Assembly: GCF_000149955.1 (NCBI RefSeq)
Contig: NC_030989.1
Location: forward strand, 513,079 to 577,078
DNA: 64,000 nt
Direction of reading: 5' to 3'
DNA from: Fusarium oxysporum f. sp. lycopersici 4287
Taxonomy: Eukaryota; Ascomycota; Sordariomycetes; Hypocreales; Nectriaceae
Shown piece after piece: positions 56,033-64,000 of the stretch (positions are counted from its first letter, which is position 1; each line of letters begins with the position of its first letter). Below the pieces are notes generated by a model. It had not been told where the DNA came from, made no database searches, and saw only the letters and a program-made list of their open reading frames with translations. A program made the translations under genes and the position numbers.

Positions 56033-56271
56033 GATGACTGAGTTGAACGAAAGAAGGTGGGAAACAAAAAAAAACGCGGTTTTCATACCAGGAGTTTCGA
56101 AACTATATATCCCCTTTCGCATAATCCATCCCAATATCTGATTCCTCTAATCATCCACTCCGTCCAATACCACCCTCGTGAGCTCTTAGTGCACCCTAGT
56201 CCCAAGCCACCAATCAGCATGCATAGCATCCTCCTCACCAGATTCGCATCAAAGCCTGAAACCCCAGGTCA

Positions 56272-56640
56272 TCAGCATCGACCACCCACGTGCCGATCAC
56301 CAGAGCTAATCAGCGACAGCCCAAGGCAGTTTCGACGTTCATCATTTCCACGTTCACAGCTCAGTGGTGAATGACCCCTGGGACGCATGCAGGTCCGAAG
56401 AGCGCGTTTATTCACATTGAGGCAACGGCCCGAGCCGTTCGATAAGTTTTTAAGCTTTTCAGAGGGATTCGGTGACTGTTTTGAGGGTTGGTCCGGGGTG
56501 GAATCGCGAACTGCCGTAATCGGGTCAAGAGCCGGCGCCGGTTCGGGCGGAAGTGGAGAAAGCTCCGGGCTCGCTACCGGAGTGCGACTGGGTTGAATGT
56601 AACGGCGACGATCATCGAGAATTGTACTTGCATGTGACAT
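56272..56640 (-). CDS. Possible small Pro/Ser-rich protein
   Basis: A 122-codon minus frame from ATG 56640 (MSHASTILDDRRRYIQPSRT), with a Pro/Ala-rich middle (ASPELSPLPPEPAPALDPIT) and a Cys/Arg-rich tail. Base use resembles coding DNA, and upstream flank and orientation fit a gene in tandem with the phosphatase. No family or splice evidence. It could be only a leader of something else. Low confidence. Confidence 0.35.
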   Translation of the reverse strand: MSHASTILDDRRRYIQPSRTPVASPELSPLPPEPAPALDPITAVRDSTPDQPSKQSPNPSEKLKNLSNGSGRCLNVNKRALRTCMRPRGHSPLSCERGNDERRNCLGLSLISSGDRHVGGRC

Positions 56641-59381
56641 TCAAGATATTGAACACTTCCACAAGCATGTCCCGGTGGTACCCAGTACTCAATAGAGAAA
56701 ACGCATGAAGATTAAGGATAGTGGAAAACTCAGGATTTTAATCGTAGGAAATAAAAAGAGTTAGACAAGTTTAGGTAAGCTTGGTAGACTGGTCAGTGTT
56801 ATCTTTCCGCCTGCTGGTAGCAAACGGCAGTCTTGGATGTGTTGACAACTCAAAGTGGAATGTAGTTTTCATCACAATAGGTGACGCTGTGGTATGGATG
56901 AAAGAATATATAAGCTCCATTATCTTGGCGGAAACGGACCGTATCGTACCCTCCAGCTCTCAATCATGGAAGATAGGGTCTATCATTAAGGTACTGTTAC
57001 TGGTTTGCGGATATGGCCAACTACTTTGCAATTGAGTTCCACCACATATGTGCTTCTATCACATCGAGCTCCTTGTTGAACTCTGGCTCCTACTTTTCTG
57101 CAACTCAATGCAAGAAGTCGATGACTAGTGCATGGTTTCGTTAGTAATGACTTCTTTTCCGTCGTCTTTACGCCAGTGCTCACCAGGAAGATCAGGAGCG
57201 TTGATATCTACTCCAACGATCTGAGCCACGATAGACTGCGCCTAACCTGTACGTCAAGTTCCAGGTAGAGAAGAATGCTCGCGCCTTCTTTTTCCATCGG
57301 ATCTCCCCTATGACAGGGCTCTGACTCTGTCCGGGAATCTGTTGCTGTAGACAATAACCGCGTAGTCGATGGTATACATCCCCTCAGGTATCGAGGAGTG
57401 GCTTATTGTTGGTTGTGCAGTGGTCGAAACCCACATTTCTAACTCGCGATGAGCTTGCACAGGTTCGCTTAGCACCTTTCATCGTAAAGTAGAGTTGGCT
57501 CCCAGGTGAAATTTCCTTCTGTAAATATCATCAATTCATGCCAGCAATTCCTCGGTGAGTATCATGTATAACTGGTCTACTGTGCATCATCATATGCAGA
57601 TAGTGCGTCTTGAGTAGGAGCCCGAAAGAAGACGGGAGGTGGTGTTGAGCACAGCCGAACTTATACTTCTTTATAGCTCAGGCCTGAGAACTGTCGAGTG
57701 TTTCTAATGCTACGACTATTGTGGTCGCTTTGCTGTAATGACATTCTCGAGGTCATCGACGTTATAATACAGTATTTATAAGGTGTAAAGAAACTCGTGA
57801 CACGAAAGCGCAAAGCATGACATTACTCATGAAGCTATGTGTGATCGTTGGTGAAGGGGCTCGTTTCGTCACCGATTATGCCGGAGTTTGTATGCATCAT
57901 TGGCGGTAGAATGTCTATATAACATCTGATAAATCTGGCTCATTGATGTCTTCCTTAACAGCTTCCAAGCTCATCAAGGTCTCGGCCAGACCGCGACTCC
58001 TCTCCCTCCTGTCTATTGCAAAGCTGCTCACTACCACCAGTAATGGTTCAGACAGACTGGAACCCTTGAACATTCTGTGACCTTAGACTAACTAGGTTAA
58101 AGCTAGAATTTCATGAATTGAGACTACTACAGTAAAGTAAGTCAAGTTCTGTGTATTTTATTTACCTGGTCTGCTCTGATTACTATTATTGCTAACACTT
58201 CAAATTTCCACTACACCAAGATGGGAGTTAAGGAAGTTTCTGTAACTCAGTTGTCTTACTATACCACCTGAGGTAGGTAGTGTATAAATACATTTTGTGC
58301 CAGAGAACTTTCATACTCTCTCACCATTTAAGTGTTCTCCCCGAAGCCAGCTTTCGCTCTCTCCGTCCATCTTGACGGTATATATACCACTAGTAAGCAT
58401 AGGCCTCCCTGCAATGAATTGAATGCTGATTAGGATCTCCATAGATCACCTGGAGTGGTGCATAGAGAGAGGTCAACCAACTGCCGAAAGGCTTCAGACC
58501 TCCATTTCAGGGTTCCTGGCTATTTTGTCCCCACGAGGTGGGATGCTACAACCAATTACGTTTCTAGCAAGCGTTCCTGATAGAGCCGTGTGTTGAAGAA
58601 TTATGATACAAAGAACGAAACATTCAATTATAAAACAAGAGTGTCATCCACGTATGAGTATTAGGGCCCAAATGTCATGGAGTCAGCACTTGTAGCAGGA
58701 AAAATACCAGTAATGGCGACAGTAGCAAACACCAGCACCTCAATTGCAAATACCCCCAGATCGTTTGTTGCAGTCGTTGGGCTCAGAGAGCTTCATTTTG
58801 CATTTGATCAAGGGTGGCCTGCTATCCTCAAGGCGTTTGACCACTTCAATGGTTTGTGGACATGAACTTATTCTCGACAGACTCAGTTCCCTTGGTCTAG
58901 CGCATACAATGACTAGAACATGCAAATCTTTCAGGGTCCTAAATCAGTTAGACTAGTATAAGATTTTGATTTAATTCTACCGGTTCGTGTGTCTAAGTAG
59001 GATGGCTCTGATTGTGCGTGGAAATGGTAAGAAACCCTGCGATCAAGCTGCATTTGATGCGCCGTATGCGTGGCTGCAATATCAGTGCAAGCATGGTGCT
59101 TTCTGTTTATTTCATTGCAAACAAGTTAGGAAATGTTTAGGGTAATGATTGCGATGATGCTTGTAAAAAGTGACTGAATCATGTTGATTGCTCACTTCCC
59201 GTGCATGGCGTTTGCTTTCTTTGTTTCATCCATGCAGCTATCCGGACCATCATTTCAGCATCCATTCTTACCCCTTTTACGCCCCCATCTATTCCCATCG
59301 TTTTGTTCGAACTATTTCCCACGCTTAGAAAAGGAAACTTCTTGAAATTATTATCCTTTTTTACTGTCAGTTCAGTACAAG
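56641..59381. other. 2.7-kb stretch without a recognised gene
   Basis: Short frames only; base composition is ordinary to slightly AT-rich. A CT-rich leader (59240-59380) precedes the fragment starting at 59382. Confidence 0.5.
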
Positions 59382-59882
59382 ATGGGCGACCCTAGGAAAG
59401 ACATCTTTCATGACATGGCGAGATGGGCACTGAAAGACCACCCCTTCATGTTTGCTCATATACAAGGCCAGCCAGCAACCGCAAAGGTGATCAAAGTTCC
59501 TCTCCTTATACTAGATACTTTCGTCAGATTGAAATCAAATGTGGATGTCATCCATATCACAAATGCAACAAAGAAGGATCAAGTCCACAAGGAGCGAGAG
59601 AAGCTGAGTGCAGACATGTGTCTTACCACACAAGGCACCAAGAGCATCAAGACGATGGATTACGCCGAAGCAACAAGTATGTTGAAGATCGCTCGTCGAG
59701 AGAGTAGCTGGTACCTTCCAGACATTGGTAACAACGCTTGTGCTGTTGTTATCATCATTGAAGCAGACCCCGACTACTCTGCCGAATACGCTCTCGCTCT
59801 GACAACCTGGACTAGGGCCTGGTTAGGGTAAGCTTCTTGACCATCACTCCCTGACTGGCTTTGACTGGCTGACAGGCCCTAA
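59382..59882 (+). pseudogene. Truncated relative of the helicase-like protein
   Basis: ATG at 59382 follows a clear CT-rich leader. The frame (149 codons) aligns over about 100 residues with residues 55-153 of the protein at 14374. The best match is IIEADPDYSAEYALALTTWT against LMDVDPDFSAEFVLALNAAT, the position of the DEAH box. Again no Walker A is seen. After the match the frame ends; an intron at 59828-59875 (GTAAGC donor, CTGAC branch, GACAG acceptor) would add two codons to a TAA at 59880. The rest of the helicase fold is absent, so this is a truncated copy, perhaps still transcribed. It meets the RG gene on the other strand tail to tail, with stop codons overlapping. Confidence 0.6.
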
Positions 59883-60244
59883 GACTGAGGGTAGTTGTCG
59901 TTCATCGAGAGATGAATAGCATTGTTGACTGCCGCACCGGGTGATTCGAGATACGGAGGCTTGGGGTGCCAAGTTACTGCAGGCGGTGGAGGCTGTTGCG
60001 AAGCAAGCTGATAGTGGCCATCGTAGTGAGGGTAGTTGTTTGGGAATCTGCCATATCCTTGGGGATACAAAGCAGGTTGCTCGTATTCCCATCCCTGCTG
60101 GCCGTAGCTAGGACCTGGTGTGGCGTTTCTGAACCCTTGAGGCTGGCCACGATCACGACCTCGTCCGATGTGAGGAGGAATATAGCCTCGGCCACCCGCG
60201 TATAGGTATCCGCGGACGTTAGCCCGATGGTTGTTGAAGGACAT
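59879..60244 (-). CDS. Small RG- and Tyr/Pro/Gln-rich protein
   Basis: A single-exon frame of 121 codons from ATG 60244. It starts MSFNNHRANVRGYLYAGGRG, then an RG segment (IGRGRDRGQPQGF) and a low-complexity Tyr/Gln/Pro part (ALYPQGYGRFPNNYPHYDGH) to the TAG at 59879. No folded domain. Its composition is that of the RG-rich genes at 2814, 21585 and 24077. RNA binding or condensate formation is possible, but it is inference from composition. Convergent with the helicase-like fragment. Confidence 0.6.
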   Translation of the reverse strand: MSFNNHRANVRGYLYAGGRGYIPPHIGRGRDRGQPQGFRNATPGPSYGQQGWEYEQPALYPQGYGRFPNNYPHYDGHYQLASQQPPPPAVTWHPKPPYLESPGAAVNNAIHLSMNDNYPQS

Positions 60245-60573
60245 CGTTCTGCTGCTGATGTATTGTTAATATTACCTGCAGTTATTGACGTTAAGTGTAG
60301 TGGAAGGGAAACGTGAAGTTGAGAGGAGAGAGAAACACAGAAGAAAATATGTTGTCGATGGAGATATTGGATGCCCGGCATGGACACTCGCGTTGACGGC
60401 CGTTGCTAGTGTCAGGGCAAAGTCCTGCCACTCCCAGACATCAACTCACACTCCGGCCAGTCAATGTACACTCACGCCCTGTTGCACTGGAAGTCTACTT
60501 GAAGATTATACATTTCATTAATTATTTACTTATTATGATCGTGAACAATCAGCATTGCCCCTTTTCCGAGACA

Positions 60574-63188
60574 TTATCTCCTAAATCCAGTAGTTCCATG
60601 CTCAATGCACATCCTATCCCCCATAGGCGTATGAATAGGCCCATACGTCCAACTCCCTCCAAGTCCCTGGACTGCATCCTTCCGTTTCCTTGCACTCATC
60701 GCAGCTACACCCTCGAGGCCTCTTACCCACGGTGCATCAGCAACGTACCAGAGTGCACCAGCCAGGCTTCGTGGATCGACGGGCAAGTCGGGCCACTTGA
60801 CCAACAAACTCGACAGCATGGCGACGACCATGATGAGAAGAATACCAATGCTCAGACGGGAGCATATCTCGTGGGCTTCACTTGTCTGTGTGAGACTGTA
60901 TGGTACGTTGGCGAGCAGGATCGGGAGAAACTGGGCGAGGAGGGTGGTGAAGGCGGTGAAGAAGAGGAGAGGGTCGCGGATTCGAAGAGCAACGAAGAAG
61001 CCGGAGACTGGGTTTGTTGCTGGTGTCATGAGGACTGATCGTGTAGGAACTTGAGGGTCTTCAGCCATTCGACGATAGGGTGTGATAACAGCGACACCTG
61101 ACAGGTCAGTATATGTATCAAAAAAGGGGTTAGAAGCGGCTTACTGGTGAAGAGGAACTCCCAGCAAAAGACAACAATGACACCAAGCGCAGAACAAACA
61201 AATCGTACACCAAAGTCTTGGCTCTCCATCAGCTTCTTCATGTTCTTGGGCAAGTGTCCAAACGTATCGACAAAGTGATAGTAGCTGATGAAACCAAGCA
61301 GACAGATCAAAAACACGAGGAATGTAAAGCGATACCAGAAACTCAATGCCATGAACGTCTGCGGTGCTCGACGACGAGTCTGTGGACGATACGCCATACC
61401 CTCTTCATACGGCGTGTTACCATAGGGGGCTATGATATCACGGTTGATGTCGCCAACGACAACAAGACCATACTCGTCTCTACCTTCTTGATTGCGGAAC
61501 CATCCCATAGCAAACCTCTTCTCTGTAACAGCGCCCTTCAAGTCTTTCCAGTCTTGAGCACCCATCGATCGAATCTCGGGGTTACGAGCAACAAGCGCCG
61601 CCGTGTTGGCAGCACACCAGGGATTCGCAAACACGCCGGTTCGCCAGTGACGACTAATAACGCTGAGTGTGAACATGAGTAGAATGGCGATTGCACCGAG
61701 AAGACCGACGAGGGCGTAGGCAGCTGTGTTCGAAACACCAAGTTCAAGAGCACAGCCGTCAATGGCACCCTTTTTGCAGCGTCCATAGATCTTGAGACCG
61801 ACAGCTTCACTGGACAACGGCGCCGCGATACTTGATGCCCACAGAGCGAGTGCCGTCAAGAACGGAAGAGGCTGGTTGTTGAACAAAAGTTTGAACGGAA
61901 GATAGATACTCATCCATCCATCGAAACTCAGCAACAATGCCTCACGGCCCAAAGCGCCGCCCTGCCTTGTCAAGGCAGCAAAAGGCTGATACTGCTGCGC
62001 CGACTGATTCAGCGCTCGAATCCCCATCGCAAGAAGAACAGCAATAATAGGCGGTAGAAACTTTCCAATGAAATACCCCGAATGCGTAAGCGTATGCGTC
62101 GTAGCCTCAACAACAATTTTCGTATCACCAGTCGGCGTCTCAACATCCGTAACAACAACCTTTGTCGGCGGCACAGTTGTAACACGTGTAGTCCCAACAG
62201 GCGTGGAAACAGACGTTATAACCTGTCCATCCGCCAGTGTCTGAACCATAGTGACAGGCGGGGGCGCATCAACTACTGTCTTAACCGTAGCAGCGACTTC
62301 ACTGGTTCTGACCCTTGTAACAGGAGGCTTCGCTACTTTGCCCTCTGAATCTATAGTGAGAACCGAGTAGATCGTCGTCGTTCCAACAGAAGCGTAAACA
62401 ATTGGTGGACCAGTCCGTGTCGTTTCTCGAACGGTTGTGCGGACGGCGCCGTTTTCTTTTACGGTGATGAGGGTTTTTGTCTGGCCGGGTTGGACGACTG
62501 TTGTAGGCTGCCACTCTTCAGGGGGGACTGACTCTTCGGGGATGAAGGATGTGAAGGTTGATGCTGCCTCGGTGATGGTTTCGGTGAGGGTGGTTTCGCC
62601 TGTTTCTGTGATGGTCTCGGTTGTTTTGGAGACTTCAATTGAGCCAGGTTCTGTGACCATTGTTGTAAAGACTGATTCGACGAGGGCTGTTGTCAGAGTA
62701 CCGCCTTCAACATCACCAGTTGCAGCAGGTGTGTCGTCTGTAGGGGCAGGCTCAGGCTCGGGTTCTGAGGCTTGAGATTCTTCAGTCCCAGTGTCGGCTG
62801 TTGGTTCCGGTTGAGATGGTTCGCTTGCGACATCTTGCCTCTTCATGTAGAACAGATTTTCATTCGTGATTCTAAACGAACGACTTTCGAGTGTTGCTGT
62901 TTTATCATCGCCATTTAATGTGCGTGTAGCATAGATGATCAGCCCCATGAGACCCAACAACACAAGTATCAGAGCGCTGATGAAGGGCCATCGTAGAGGA
63001 ATTGGTCGGTAATCAGGTCTCTCTCGTTCCCGCTTCTCAGGTTGTCCGGCATCTGTCTCGACAGGATACACCTCTTGTGCAGTGACAGGTTTATACTCGT
63101 ATGTAGTTTGCTGTTGTTGCGGCTGTTGCTGCTGATACGGCTGATAAGGTTGATACGGCTCATTCTGCAAATACGGCGGCTGATACAT
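60574..63188 (-). CDS. DUF3433 multi-pass membrane protein
   Basis: ATG at 63188 (MYQPPYLQNEPYQPYQPY); exon 1 is 61145-63188, the intron 61098-61144 (GTAAGC donor, CTGAC branch, GTCAG acceptor) and exon 2 is 60574-61097; 855 aa. A Gln/Tyr/Pro-rich cytoplasmic tail leads to a first membrane segment (WPFISALILVLLGLMGLIIY). Then comes a Thr/Glu/Pro-rich region of about 300 residues, likely extracellular and O-glycosylated. A second membrane part begins GKFLPPIIAVLLAMGIRAL, and the DUF3433-type block LLLSFDGWMSIYLPFKLLFN follows. More membrane helices follow (ALVGLLGAIAILLMFTLSVI; FTFLVFLICLLGFISYYHFV), and exon 2 adds the last ones. The layout fits fungal DUF3433 surface proteins, whose role is unknown. 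Splicing restores the frame exactly. Confidence 0.85.
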
Positions 63189-63755
63189 CTTGACGATCGC
63201 AGAGTTTGTGTATCCAACTTGAGTCGCGTGCAAGGAAAGGAGGCTTTATTAAACTACCACAACCTCCAACGCCCCAGCCCACCGGCTCTTCAACTCTCCG
63301 AATGGCATGGGTGCATTAGCAAGGCATTCGTCGTGTCATTGCAACTCCATCATTGGCTTCGCCCTCAACGGCATAATAACCTAAACGTAAAATCCAGGCG
63401 TGGCGTCTCCCTGGAAGACCAGGACAGCTGAGCTATTGAGAATGCAAGGTTGCTATTGGATCAACAGGCGAGCGGTGTTGTAGGGCTGAGAGCTAGACAG
63501 TCTCAAAGAGGGAATGCCAAGACTGAGCTGGAGTCTAGACCATTTAAGCTTATCGATATTTGGGTAAAACCATCATGTGTCATTTCCACAGAGCAGAATA
63601 TTCGGCAGTTAGCCTTGCACTATTTCTATCTCGCATGTGGGTTTGGTAAAAATGTTTAATTATTCGTATCTATGACAACTTTATTGACAAGGCAGATTCC
63701 AACGCCCCATGCCCAAAAACCAGTGTTCCAAACGCCATCCCAATGATACCCAAAA
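63189..63755. other. Intergenic, nothing recognised
   Basis: Upstream region of the DUF3433 gene and 3' flank of the partial gene at the right edge. Confidence 0.5.
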
Positions 63756-63957
63756 TTACCAGCCGAGAACGTTGAACAAGCTTGTTCGGGGATCAGGAAC
63801 AGAACCGTTGAAAGTCTTTGCACGAACAGATTCGCTCTTTGTGGTGTTGTATTGACTAAAGTAGCGATCGAATGTTCGGGATTGGTTTGTGAGTTGCGAG
63901 CGAACGTAGCCGCCGACAACAGAGATGCTTCCAACAGCGATGAGAACAGGGAGGACC
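63756..63957 (-). CDS. Last exon of a partial gene, small membrane protein
   Basis: A minus-strand exon begins at 63957 after CTAAC and acceptor TTCAG and ends in TAA at 63756. It encodes VLPVLIAVGSISVVGGYVRS, a probable membrane helix, followed by a polar tail (FDRYFSQYNTTKSESVRAKT) ending FNVLGW. The donor and the start lie beyond the window. The length and single helix recall small inner-membrane subunits of mitochondria, but I do not recognise the family. Confidence 0.55.
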
Positions 63958-64000
63958 CTGAATATGTTAGATGTGGAGATTTTGAGACGAGATGGATGCT

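Overview
The window looks like nuclear DNA of a filamentous ascomycete (Pezizomycotina), most likely Fusarium or a close Hypocreales relative. Reasons: genes carry 45-95 nt introns with GTRNGT-like donors, CTAAC/CTGAC branch sites and YAG acceptors; several genes belong to fungal families (HapX iron regulator, fungal Zn2Cys6 activators, DUF3433 membrane protein, fungal SurE-type phosphatase). The genus call is inference. Coordinates of spliced genes were worked out by hand from splice signals and reading-frame continuity.

Left part, 0-24 kb: accessory or lineage-specific. It has short genes of unknown function, RG/proline-rich disordered proteins, duplicated fragments and decayed genes. Its most striking property is that six otherwise intact-looking genes (1186-1935, 5785-6429, 9823-11856, 17118-18221, 18482-20019, 20496-21267) contain seven in-frame stop codons, every one TAG, with convincing coding sequence on both sides and no good intron to remove them. 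In contrast, the openly decayed locus at 21.6-23.9 kb has all three stop types and a frameshift. This fits either nonsense decay or recoding. In Fusarium and Neurospora, A-to-I mRNA editing in the sexual stage is known to turn UAG into UGG in such 'pseudogenes'. The same region holds a DEAH-helicase-like protein whose ATPase motifs are degenerate (14374-16571); a truncated relative lies at 59.4 kb.

Middle, 24-34 kb: an RG/proline-rich protein with SUMO-type motifs, then two transcription factors on the same strand, each with two tandem Zn2Cys6 clusters, separated by about 3 kb holding an AT-rich RIP-like island.

Right part, 34-64 kb: mostly conserved genes. These are a poly(ADP-ribose) polymerase, an F-box protein preceded by an AT tandem repeat, a ~1,750-residue conserved protein with a single-base frame break, hapX (interrupted by a 100-N assembly gap), COG2, mitochondrial ribosomal protein uL1m, a secreted SurE-type acid phosphatase, a DUF3433 membrane protein and a partial gene at the right edge. 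An island of accessory character (helicase-like fragment plus RG protein) sits at 59.4-60.2 kb. No rRNA, tRNA, CRISPR or intact transposon was recognised.
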